Origin: Lachnospiraceae bacterium
Lineage (GTDB): Bacteria; Bacillota_A; Clostridia; Lachnospirales; Lachnospiraceae
Direction: 5' to 3'
Length of the DNA: 64,000 nucleotides
NCBI GenBank assembly: GCA_017620975.1
Contig: JAGAUD010000030.1
Span: 1 to 64,000 of the forward strand
Shown: positions 42,111-49,921 of the stretch, piece after piece
Numbering within the stretch: position 1 is the first letter of the stretch
Layout: the number at the start of each line of letters is the position of its first letter
Position numbers and translations under genes: made by a program
Notes under the pieces: generated by a model
Seen by the model: the letters and a program-made list of their open reading frames with translations, nothing else
Database searches by the model: none
What the model was told of the DNA's origin: nothing

Positions 42111-43517
42111 TTATAATATACTCAAATCATACATTGTTAAATATTCTTTTGTATTTTCAACCATTTCCTTGAACAGTTTCCTTGCGTCAGCAAGACTGCA
42201 GGTAACCAACGGGTCATTTGCAAATGCCATGAAGATCTTGCTCAAGTCTCTTTCTGCGATTCCTTCAGAAACCATTTCCTGTTCGCCGCAGATGCGTGCG
42301 ATAAGAGGATAAATCGGTGCAGGGATAGGACCGGCAAGTACCGGTTCAAGGCTGTTTGCGCGGAATACTGCGTTAGTTTCTACCACCGCTCCCAATGGCA
42401 GGTTAGGGATCTGGCCTTTGTTAGGCAGGTTAACATTGGTAACTAAATCACACAGACCGAGTAATGCACGGATCTGGTTAACACCTTCTTCACCGGTTCC
42501 TTTGATCTTGACATCTTCTTCGCCGCTTACAAGACGAGCACATTTTGCAAGACGGTTGTTCTTTAAGTCGTTCTTTCTCCATTCAACAGTGGTAAGACCG
42601 AAGTGCATTTCTCTTACACGTTCCGGGCTTTCCAAATACCATTTTCCTTCACAGAATTCAGCTAAATGTCTGTCGCCTGCTGCTGCGATGATGCCGTATT
42701 TTGTGTATAAATCCATTTTGACTTTTTCGTCACTGCGGAAGCTGCTGTTCATCCAGTTTGCGTCAACGCCTTCGTAGGTCTGATATCCGTCAGCGTGTTT
42801 CTTGACGAACGCATTGTAGTATGGATATAAGTCAATATTTCTCCAGGTTGCTTTTGTGAGCCATGTAAAGTGGTTGATACCGAGAGGGTTAACCTTGATG
42901 TCTCCTCTGTAAACATCTTTTTCGCCGAAAACTTCTTCGATCACTCTGGCAAGGAACTTCTGGGTTCCGAATACTTCGTGACAGCAGCCGAAAGCCTTGA
43001 TTTCAGGGAAGACGCGGTATAAAGTCTTAACACACAGTGTCATAGGGTTGGTGTAGTTGATAACCCATGCATCAGGGCAGTTTTCTTTGATCTTGAGAGC
43101 AATGTGTTCATACATAGGGATGGTACGCATTGCACGAACGATGCCGCCGGGGCCGGAAGTATCACCTACAGACTGGTAAATGCCGTATTTTTCGGGAGCA
43201 TGTACGTCAGAGTCCATTTCATCGAAGGTTCCGGGAAGGATGGAGATTACGACGAAGTTTGCTCCTGTAAGTGCTTCATCGATGGTCTCTGTTGCATGAT
43301 AATTCCAAACAGATTTTGCGCCTTCTGCACGATTAAATTTATTGCCTATGATTTCGTTGTTTTTAGCGGCTTCTAAATCGATATCATAAAGATAGACATC
43401 ACCGTTGATGTCATCGCAGCTTGCTAAGTCGCTCATGAGACCCCATGCCCATCCACGGGAACCGCCACCGATGTAAGCAATCTTAATACCGGATACTGTG
43501 TTGTTTACGTATTCCAT
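42111..43517 (-). CDS. Glycoside hydrolase family 4 (alpha-glucosidase/alpha-galactosidase type)
   Basis: This 468-residue NAD- and metal-dependent glycosidase works by an oxidation-elimination mechanism. The Rossmann motif is GGGSRG (17-22). NPM (157-159), the metal-binding CCHEVFG (178-184) and GINHF (213-217) are the conserved GH4 signatures. Members act on alpha-glucosides, alpha-galactosides, 6-phospho-glycosides or glucuronides; the specificity is not clear. It is cytosolic and is second in a minus-strand operon behind the GH63-like gene. Confidence 0.9.
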   Translation of the reverse strand: MEYVNNTVSGIKIAYIGGGSRGWAWGLMSDLASCDDINGDVYLYDIDLEAAKNNEIIGNKFNRAEGAKSVWNYHATETIDEALTGANFVVISILPGTFDEMDSDVHAPEKYGIYQSVGDTSGPGGIVRAMRTIPMYEHIALKIKENCPDAWVINYTNPMTLCVKTLYRVFPEIKAFGCCHEVFGTQKFLARVIEEVFGEKDVYRGDIKVNPLGINHFTWLTKATWRNIDLYPYYNAFVKKHADGYQTYEGVDANWMNSSFRSDEKVKMDLYTKYGIIAAAGDRHLAEFCEGKWYLESPERVREMHFGLTTVEWRKNDLKNNRLAKCARLVSGEEDVKIKGTGEEGVNQIRALLGLCDLVTNVNLPNKGQIPNLPLGAVVETNAVFRANSLEPVLAGPIPAPIYPLIARICGEQEMVSEGIAERDLSKIFMAFANDPLVTCSLADARKLFKEMVENTKEYLTMYDLSIL

Positions 43518-43538
43518 AGTGAAAATCTCCTTTTCTAT

Positions 43539-45230
43539 TTAAAGCTTTTTATTCAGCAAATCACAAAGTAAGGTACAGCTCCAGCCATAGTCACGAATGG
43601 ACTGTAGACGTACATTGATATTGTAAGGCTCAAAAGGAAGCCCTTTACGATTCATCTGACTGGGTGCTTTTTCCTGGTTGCAGTCATAGAATTCATAGAT
43701 GATGCCGGTGAGCTGATACCAATGATTCATGAAAGAGATTGTCTTGTCTAAAATCTCCCCGGCGAAATCATCGTAACCATATGCAGCAAGTCCCTGCGCA
43801 AGCATGTAATTGTAGTTGATCCATACCGGACCGCGCCACATATCGGAACCAAAGGTTGCATCCTTCTTGGAAATAGTGGGAATCGGGAAAGGTGTGGCAA
43901 AGCTTTCAGGATCCTGCAAATGCTTAACAAGACACTTTGCCTGTGTTTCATTGCAAATACCTGCAAAAAGCGGCAGGAAGGAAGCAACACTCCATACTTT
44001 ATGTAATTCCTGCTTCGGAATATTGTAATCAAAATAGAAGCCATCTTCTTCACACCACAGCTGTGCATTGATATCTGCTGCCAGTGTATCAAACCAATTC
44101 CGGTAAAAAGCCACATCTTCGGTGAGAGCTAACTCTTCTGCAATCTTCTTCATGTATTTTACGTCATTCGCCATAAAGCTTGAAAAGTCGATTGCAAATA
44201 AGGGATCCTTTGTATCAAAACGAGGAGAATTGTCCATACCGCATTCGTCACATCTACAGTTTACATTGTTGGTAGTACTCCAGGTGTAAAGCTCTTTTTC
44301 GGAAACACGTCTGTTGTCACGACACCAGTTCAGGAAACGCTTATTGTTTGCAAACGCTTCTTTTAAGAATTCCTTATTGCCGGAAGTCTGATACAACTGC
44401 CATACGCCCCATGCAATAACAGGAGGCTGGGTAATTCGAGAGCTTACAAATACATTGGCCATATGAGGAATGAAGCCATCCTCAGTCTGATGTGTCCAGA
44501 TGGCACGAATCAAATCTTCAGCCAGAGAGCTATCGATATGTCTGTGACCTAAAGCATGAAATACAGAGTCCCACAGCCACAAACTTTTGTGGGGCAGCCT
44601 GTCCGGTGTGGACCAGGTGGTATGGAATTCGGCTTCAGGAGAATACAACTGTGTTTTCATCACCGATAAACATTTTGCGTAAAGATCTGCGTAAGGGAAA
44701 GTGTCTGCAGCACCATGCTTTTCATAGAAATCCAATTTGGCTGCGGCTGCTTCCTCCAAATCCATTGTAAGACCTTTCTTTACCAATGCCGCAACCTCTT
44801 CCTTGGAGTGACCGAAGGCAAAAGCAAAGCGATTGTCCTGACGCTTTAATGCAGTAAAATCACCATCCTGTGTATCATGAATTTCAGCGCCGTCAATGGT
44901 TTCCGCCTGATAAATGCCTTCCGTAAGAACTGCGGGAAGGACAGTGGCGTTGGTATTACCAATGATCAGGTGCTGTGCGGCATAAATTATTTGCATTTTT
45001 TCCTGATATGGGAAATGACAGCAGATATAATCACTTGTAACGGCATCAAATTCCAACCCTTTTTCATAAACATTTACGAAAGCAAGCTCTCGTTTTACGT
45101 TGGAATAAAAACGGATGCCAATGCGGTCACCGCTTAACATGCCGGCAAAGTCGTCGCTAAAATAGGAAGGACCATCCAGAGCAGAGAAGGCGAACAACTG
45201 TCCCTGTCCCCATTTATTTGGTATGATCAT
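43539..45230 (-). CDS. GH63-like (MGH1-type) alpha-glycosidase
   Basis: This 563-residue cytosolic protein has a beta-rich N-terminal domain (about 1-160) and an (alpha/alpha)6 barrel. SLWLWDSVFHALGHRHID carries the candidate catalytic Asp221, as in GH63 and GH37 enzymes. A GPVWINYNYMLAQGL segment sits near residue 475. Related enzymes remove alpha-glucose or alpha-mannose residues from oligosaccharides (mannosylglycerate or N-glycan-like). It leads a two-gene operon with the GH4 gene. Its promoter region lies back to back with the AraC gene at 45360. Confidence 0.8.
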   Translation of the reverse strand: MIIPNKWGQGQLFAFSALDGPSYFSDDFAGMLSGDRIGIRFYSNVKRELAFVNVYEKGLEFDAVTSDYICCHFPYQEKMQIIYAAQHLIIGNTNATVLPAVLTEGIYQAETIDGAEIHDTQDGDFTALKRQDNRFAFAFGHSKEEVAALVKKGLTMDLEEAAAAKLDFYEKHGAADTFPYADLYAKCLSVMKTQLYSPEAEFHTTWSTPDRLPHKSLWLWDSVFHALGHRHIDSSLAEDLIRAIWTHQTEDGFIPHMANVFVSSRITQPPVIAWGVWQLYQTSGNKEFLKEAFANNKRFLNWCRDNRRVSEKELYTWSTTNNVNCRCDECGMDNSPRFDTKDPLFAIDFSSFMANDVKYMKKIAEELALTEDVAFYRNWFDTLAADINAQLWCEEDGFYFDYNIPKQELHKVWSVASFLPLFAGICNETQAKCLVKHLQDPESFATPFPIPTISKKDATFGSDMWRGPVWINYNYMLAQGLAAYGYDDFAGEILDKTISFMNHWYQLTGIIYEFYDCNQEKAPSQMNRKGLPFEPYNINVRLQSIRDYGWSCTLLCDLLNKKL

Positions 45231-45263
45231 AATAGCCTCCTTAACATATATTTTTGTAAAATC

Positions 45264-45292
45264 TTGTTATTCTAATTATATTTATGTATAAT
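45264..45292 (+). promoter_or_regulatory. Candidate promoter of the first AraC gene
   Basis: TTGTTA (45264-45269), a 17-base spacer and TATAAT (45287-45292). On the opposite strand a TTGTAG-16-TATAAT (45303-45276) could serve the GH63-like gene, so the two promoters overlap. Confidence 0.5.
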
Positions 45293-45327
45293 AAAAACTA
45301 CAAGAAACTTTTCACGCCAAATATTAT

Positions 45328-45340
45328 ACAATATCGACTT
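45328..45340 (+). promoter_or_regulatory. Shared 13-base motif, site 1
   Basis: ACAATATCGACTT is followed by GAAAG, in the leader of the AraC gene. The identical 13-mer occurs at 47806-47818. Candidate binding site of one of the AraC regulators. Confidence 0.5.
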
Positions 45341-45359
45341 GAAAGGATTAGGTGATTCC

Positions 45360-46193
45360 ATGGGACATACAGAATACAAATTTGAAAAGTTCATTCAACC
45401 GCAGTTTCCGATTTATGCTTCCAAACAGTCGGGCAGAGAAGTGTTGGTGAAACCCCACTACCATGCATCCGGCGAGATTATACAGGTGCTGGAGGGGCGA
45501 ATCAAGCTGCTGTTAGGCGCTACCTATTTGGAATGTAGTAAAGGAGACATCATCTTTATACCGCCTTCCGAGGTACATGAAGTATTCAGCCTGACAGAGG
45601 ATGCGGCCATTCAGGGAGTAGTTTATGAATTTTCTCTTGTGAATATACCGGATTTGCAGTTGGACTTCATAGAATTGTTCAACAGAAGCCAACGACTGCA
45701 ATATGTAATCACCGGTGAAGATGAAAATCATGAAGAAATGTGTACTTACATCGCCAATATTATGTCGGTGTACGGAAGCTTTTCAGCAGGCAGCAGAATT
45801 CAGATTGTGTCTAATTTGTTGTTGATCATGGGCCTGCTGATCAGGACTTTTTCACTGGAAGTGAGTACACATGATAAAAATTATCGGAAACTTCGCCCTG
45901 TGCTTAAATATATAGAAGAGCATTATGCAGAAAAAATCCAAATTTCGCAGTTGAGTGAGATCGTTCATGTGTGTGATGACCGGCTGATCAGGCTGTTCAA
46001 GGAAGTGACCGGTGAAACACCTGTTGAATATATCATGAACCTTAGGATAGAATCGGCAGTCAAGCTTCTGTCTGCCGGTGAACTGTCTATAGCAGAGATT
46101 GCGGAACAGACCGGGTTTGGAAGTGACACCTATATGACCCGCGTCTTTAAGCAAAAGTTAAATTCTACGCCGGGCAAGTATCGGCGGAAATAA
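45360..46193 (+). CDS. AraC family regulator (cupin + HTH), paralogue 1
   Basis: This 277-residue regulator has an N-terminal cupin sensor domain (about 20-110; GREVLVKPHYHASGEIIQVL) and a C-terminal double HTH (about 175-275; QISQLSEIVHVCDDRLIRLF, then a GFGSDTYMTRVFKQKLNSTP segment). ATG 45360 is chosen with AGGTG upstream; a TTG start further up is not needed. It is strongly similar along its whole length to the inverted paralogue at 46836-47666. It probably controls the adjacent glycosidase and importer genes. Confidence 0.9.
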   Translation: MGHTEYKFEKFIQPQFPIYASKQSGREVLVKPHYHASGEIIQVLEGRIKLLLGATYLECSKGDIIFIPPSEVHEVFSLTEDAAIQGVVYEFSLVNIPDLQLDFIELFNRSQRLQYVITGEDENHEEMCTYIANIMSVYGSFSAGSRIQIVSNLLLIMGLLIRTFSLEVSTHDKNYRKLRPVLKYIEEHYAEKIQISQLSEIVHVCDDRLIRLFKEVTGETPVEYIMNLRIESAVKLLSAGELSIAEIAEQTGFGSDTYMTRVFKQKLNSTPGKYRRK

Positions 46194-46233
46194 TTGACAG
46201 ATTTTATAACCGTTCAGCCACCATGCTGAGCGG

Positions 46234-46776
46234 TTACTCCTTCATTTTCTCTTCTTTTTTCAGAATATCGTATCTGATGATGCCGATAATAGCGGAAACA
46301 AAGTTACAGCTGTCGCTGATCACGCCTGCTATGGAGCCAACATAAAAATTGTAGCATATCCAGCAAACGCAGGTTATAGAGATCATCAATCGCATCTTTT
46401 TCATATTTGTGGTGCCATAAGCTAAAGTGGAAAGCACCTTGGCAAATATGATCAGTATACTTATGTATCCCTCCCAGGAAAGCAATCCTAACACCGCAAA
46501 AAGTGCGCCTAAAATAATTCTTGCATATTTCAATTCTCGTTGCTTATCTTTTTTGCCGAAATATGTAAAAATGAGATTCCTGAATATTCCTACTAAATTC
46601 AGAACAGCGCCCGTGTAACCGCCTAAGAGAAGGTACTGTATTCCGAAAGAGCCTTCCTCTGTCATTTTAAGTGCTAAGGCATGGCTGTGCTTATTGCACT
46701 GAAAAGCAGAAAGTCCTGCAATGATACCTACAATGCCGATAAACTGAACAAAAACTTCATAAAAATTGATTTCCAT
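46234..46776 (-). CDS. YgjV family inner membrane protein
   Basis: This 180-residue membrane protein has five or six hydrophobic segments. It matches the YgjV (Imp-YgjV) family: FIGIVGIIAGLSAFQCNKHS at the start and a conserved GAVLNLVGIFRNLIF. The function is unknown in any species to my knowledge. It lies between two inverted AraC paralogues and is in the same direction as the second, 60 bases downstream of it, so it may be co-transcribed. AGAGAGG precedes the start. Confidence 0.8.
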   Translation of the reverse strand: MEINFYEVFVQFIGIVGIIAGLSAFQCNKHSHALALKMTEEGSFGIQYLLLGGYTGAVLNLVGIFRNLIFTYFGKKDKQRELKYARIILGALFAVLGLLSWEGYISILIIFAKVLSTLAYGTTNMKKMRLMISITCVCWICYNFYVGSIAGVISDSCNFVSAIIGIIRYDILKKEEKMKE

Positions 46777-46835
46777 TTGGTTTCCTCTCTTTCCTTTTTA
46801 TATTGACATCAGAATGTATAAACCATAAATGTTGT

Positions 46836-47666
46836 TCAGTGTCTGTATTTCCCAGGTGTTGTGTTCAGCTTTTGCTTAAAAACGCGCGTCATATAGGTGG
46901 CACTGCCGAAACCGGTTTGGTCTGCAATGTCGGCTATAGATAAGTCTGTGGAAGAAAGCAGTTTGATACCAGCTTCTATCCTTAAGTTCATAATATATTC
47001 GATCGGTGTCTCACCGGTTACTTCTTTAAAAAGTCTGATGAGCCGGTCATCGCACACATGAATGATCTCGCTTAGTTCTGAAATCTGAATCTTTTCCGCA
47101 TAATGACTTTCTATATAAGAAAGCACGGAACGGAGCTTACGATAGTTTTTATCATGAGTGCTCACTTCCAATGCAAATAGCTGGATTAGTCTGGACATAA
47201 TCAGGAGAAGATTTGACACAATTTGGATCTTGCTTCCGGCAGAGAAACTTTCGTATACTGCTAATATGTTACGGATATACAGGCAAAGCTCCTCGTGGCC
47301 GTCATCACTGTTGCTCACAATATACTGCATGCACTGGCTTCTGTGGAAAAGCTCTGAAAAATCCAGCTGTAAACCGGTAACGTTTACCAGAGAAAATTCA
47401 TATACAATTCCCTGAATAGCGGCGTCTTCGGTCAGGCTGGCCGCTTCATGCACTACAGAAGGTGGTATAAAGATGATATCTCCCTTTTCGCATTCTACAT
47501 ATGTAGTTCCCATCAACAGTTTAATGCGACCTTCGGTTACCTGCATGATCTCCGCGGAGGTATGATGGTGATTTTTGACCAGAACCTCTCGCCCTGATTG
47601 TGAAGAGGCATAAATAGGAAACTGTGGCTGGATAAACTTTACGTATTTATATTCTGTGTGTCCCAT
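46836..47666 (-). CDS. AraC family regulator (cupin + HTH), paralogue 2
   Basis: This 276-residue regulator is built like paralogue 1: cupin domain (GREVLVKNHHHTSAEIMQV) and C-terminal HTH pair (QISELSEIIHVCDDRLIRLF, GFGSATYMTRVFKQKLNTTP). The recognition helices are almost the same as in paralogue 1, so both may bind the same DNA motif. The sensor domains differ more. ATG 47666 aligns with the paralogue start; ATG 47678 is also possible. A perfect 14-base palindrome lies 35 bases upstream. It is divergent from the ABC importer operon. Confidence 0.9.
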   Translation of the reverse strand: MGHTEYKYVKFIQPQFPIYASSQSGREVLVKNHHHTSAEIMQVTEGRIKLLMGTTYVECEKGDIIFIPPSVVHEAASLTEDAAIQGIVYEFSLVNVTGLQLDFSELFHRSQCMQYIVSNSDDGHEELCLYIRNILAVYESFSAGSKIQIVSNLLLIMSRLIQLFALEVSTHDKNYRKLRSVLSYIESHYAEKIQISELSEIIHVCDDRLIRLFKEVTGETPIEYIMNLRIEAGIKLLSSTDLSIADIADQTGFGSATYMTRVFKQKLNTTPGKYRH

Positions 47667-47700
47667 ATGTTCTATCATCCTTTCTGGTCGAAACAGGCTT

Positions 47701-47714
47701 TTTTGACGTCAAAA
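47701..47714. promoter_or_regulatory. Perfect 14-base palindrome TTTTGACGTCAAAA
   Basis: A gapless palindrome lies between the AraC gene and the ABC importer. It is a candidate operator, but the cognate regulator is not clear because AraC proteins usually bind direct repeats. Confidence 0.45.
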
Positions 47715-47805
47715 GTTATTTTGTTCTACGGGGGATAAAATATATGGGTTTCATTATATTTACTTCAAAACAGGAAAACAAGGAACTATCGGCGTTGAAA
47801 ATTGC

Positions 47806-47818
47806 ACAATATCGACTT
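47806..47818 (+). promoter_or_regulatory. Shared 13-base motif, site 2
   Basis: ACAATATCGACTT is identical to 45328-45340 and is followed by TGTGAAAG. It lies about 70 bases upstream of the importer -35 region, a position suited to activation. Confidence 0.5.
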
Positions 47819-47886
47819 TGTGAAAGAATTGTCAGTGAGTTTTTTTAGAATATCGAAAAAGTGAAAAAAACAACGAAGATAATGCA

Positions 47887-47915
47887 TTGTTTGCGTTGCT
47901 CTACATGGATATAAT
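47887..47915 (+). promoter_or_regulatory. Candidate promoter of the sugar importer operon
   Basis: TATAAT (47910-47915) is perfect, but the -35 (TTGTTT, 47887-47892, 17-base spacer) is poor, as expected for an activator-dependent promoter. Confidence 0.5.
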
Positions 47916-47985
47916 AAAATCAGTATTAAAAGCAACGAAAAGTTCTGTACACTTAAATAGAAAAGAAAGGATGAAGTTTGAAAAG

Positions 47986-48918
47986 ATGAGTGAGAAGAAG
48001 ACAAAAACAAAGTCCGGCGGTCTGACCTTAAAGTATCTGAAGAAGAATTGGCCGTTGTACGCTATGCTGGCGATTCCCATGATTTACATATTTGTATTCA
48101 AATATGCACCTATGGCCGGTTTGGTTGTTGCCTTTAAAAAGTATAATATTTTTAAAGGAATATGGGAGAGTGACTGGGTAGGATTTAAGTACTTTGAAGA
48201 GGCATTCACTACATCAGAATTCTGGAGGTCAGTCAAGAATACGCTGGTATTGAATTTAGGACAGCTTTTGATCTGTTTCCCGTTCCCCATTTTCCTTGCT
48301 ATCGTTATGAGTGAAATGTGTTTTAAGAAGGTAACGAAGTTTACACAGACCATTCTTTACATACCGCACTTTATGTCAAATGTAATTATTGTTGGTATCA
48401 TGTATCAGGTGTTCGGTGCTTCCGGCGCCATCAACAATGCATTGAGTGCATTGGGAATTGGTCAGATTGGTTTCTTAAGTAATTCCCAACTGTGGCGTGG
48501 TGTTTACTGGTTCTCCGGTCTTTGGGAAGGTACCGGATATGGTATGATCGTATATTTAGCGGCCATTGCCGGTATCAATACGGAGTTGTATGATGCGGCT
48601 TATATGGATGGTGCAGGAAGATGGAAACGTATCTGGCATGTGACTCTTCCACAGATCAGATCCACCATTGTTACCATTTTGGTTATGGATATCGGCCGAA
48701 TCCTGAATATCAGCTTCGAAAAGCCTTACTTGATGGGCAATGCTCTTACAAGAGATGTGTCACAGGTTATCAGTACCTATGTATATTCTGTAGGTTTGCA
48801 GGCAGGTCGTTATGACTATGCGACTGCGGTAGGTCTGTTCCAGTCAGTTGTTGCACTGGTGATGGTATTGACTGCTAACTGGGCAGCGAAGAAACTCGGA
48901 GAGGAGGGTATCATGTAA
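47986..48918 (+). CDS. Carbohydrate ABC transporter permease (LplB type)
   Basis: This 310-residue permease of the sugar-uptake CUT1 class has six helices. FVFKYAPMAGLVVAFKKYN follows the first helix. The EAA loop is EYDAAYMDGAGRWKRIWHVTLP-like (ELYDAAYMDGAGRWKRIWH). This start (MSEKK) matches family members; ATG 47971 in frame is an alternative, though AAAGG directly abuts it. It pairs with the next permease, with a one-base overlap (TAATG). No ATPase gene is in the locus, so a shared MsmX-type ATPase probably energises it. Confidence 0.9.
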   Translation: MSEKKTKTKSGGLTLKYLKKNWPLYAMLAIPMIYIFVFKYAPMAGLVVAFKKYNIFKGIWESDWVGFKYFEEAFTTSEFWRSVKNTLVLNLGQLLICFPFPIFLAIVMSEMCFKKVTKFTQTILYIPHFMSNVIIVGIMYQVFGASGAINNALSALGIGQIGFLSNSQLWRGVYWFSGLWEGTGYGMIVYLAAIAGINTELYDAAYMDGAGRWKRIWHVTLPQIRSTIVTILVMDIGRILNISFEKPYLMGNALTRDVSQVISTYVYSVGLQAGRYDYATAVGLFQSVVALVMVLTANWAAKKLGEEGIM

Positions 48919-49790
48919 TGAATTCAATATATAGTAAGAAATGGAGCCTGTTCCAGATAGTTATGCTGATTGTCTGCATTGCTGCACTGGCAATCACTTT
49001 AGTTCCCATATTGAACATTTTAGCCTTGTCCTTCAGTGGTAAGAATGCTATTGCAAAGGGCATCGTGGGTATCTGGCCGGTGGAATTTACATTGGATGCT
49101 TATAAGAATGTGTTTGGCAATGGCAGTATTATATATTCCATGTTTTATTCATTGGCATTGACCCTTGTGGTTGGTTTTTCTACCACCTTCCTGACCATTT
49201 TGGCAGCATATCCGCTTTCAAAGCTCAACCTGAAGGGTAATCACTTCTTTATGACATTGATTACCATTACTATGTATATCAGTGCCGGTACGGTGCCGGG
49301 ATACTTGCTGGTGAAAAATTTAGGATTGATAAACACAATATGGGCCTTAATCCTGCCGGGTATGATCAGCCCCTTCCAACTGATCATCTTGAGAACCTTC
49401 TTCATGGGCATTAACAAGTCATTGTTTGAAGCAGCGTACATGGACGGATGCGGTGAGTGGGGATGTCTGTTTAAGATTGCAGTTCCGCTGTCAAAACCAT
49501 CTATTGCAACTATCACGCTGTTCAGCTGTGTATCCAGATGGAATGGTGTAACGGATGTATTGTATTATATTGACAATCCGAAACTGTATACCTTGCAGTA
49601 CCAGTTAAAACTGCTGTTAGATTCCTTCCATATCGAATACACACCGGAAGAAATGGCAGATATGACCATAGCTGCAGAAAACGTAAAATCTGCAACCATT
49701 ATTTTTTCTATGATACCCATCCTGATTGTATATCCTTTTGTACAGAAGCACTTTACAAAGGGTGTTAACATTGGTGGTGTAAAGGAATAA
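48918..49790 (+). CDS. Carbohydrate ABC transporter permease (YtcP/MalG type)
   Basis: This 290-residue CUT1 permease has six helices, PLSKLNLKGNHFFMTLITIT and the EAA loop SLFEAAYMDGCGEWGCLFKIAVPLSKP. A C-terminal segment ends with the HFTKGVNIGGVKE tail common in this family. It is the partner of the preceding permease. Between this gene and the binding-protein gene lies a leader that can form two exclusive hairpins. Confidence 0.92.
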   Translation: MNSIYSKKWSLFQIVMLIVCIAALAITLVPILNILALSFSGKNAIAKGIVGIWPVEFTLDAYKNVFGNGSIIYSMFYSLALTLVVGFSTTFLTILAAYPLSKLNLKGNHFFMTLITITMYISAGTVPGYLLVKNLGLINTIWALILPGMISPFQLIILRTFFMGINKSLFEAAYMDGCGEWGCLFKIAVPLSKPSIATITLFSCVSRWNGVTDVLYYIDNPKLYTLQYQLKLLLDSFHIEYTPEEMADMTIAAENVKSATIIFSMIPILIVYPFVQKHFTKGVNIGGVKE

Positions 49791-49802
49791 TTATTTGTTA
49801 CT

Positions 49803-49896
49803 AGAAAGCTGTAAAATTAAAATAAATATAGTATAGGGCTGTTCGTGTAGGCAGGCCGGACAGCTTTCCTGTCAGCGGGAATATATGTGGCCCTAT
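49803..49896 (+). promoter_or_regulatory. Intercistronic segment with alternative hairpins
   Basis: GAAAGCTGT (49804-49812) can pair with ACAGCTTTC (49860-49868). The same bases 49857-49864 can instead pair with GCTGTTCG (49838-49845). A third pairing, ATAGGGC / GCCCTAT (49833-49839 / 49890-49896), encloses the hairpin. It may adjust expression of the binding protein relative to the permeases. Confidence 0.35.
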
Positions 49897-49921
49897 GCTC
49901 TTTAAAAATGGAGGTAAAAAA

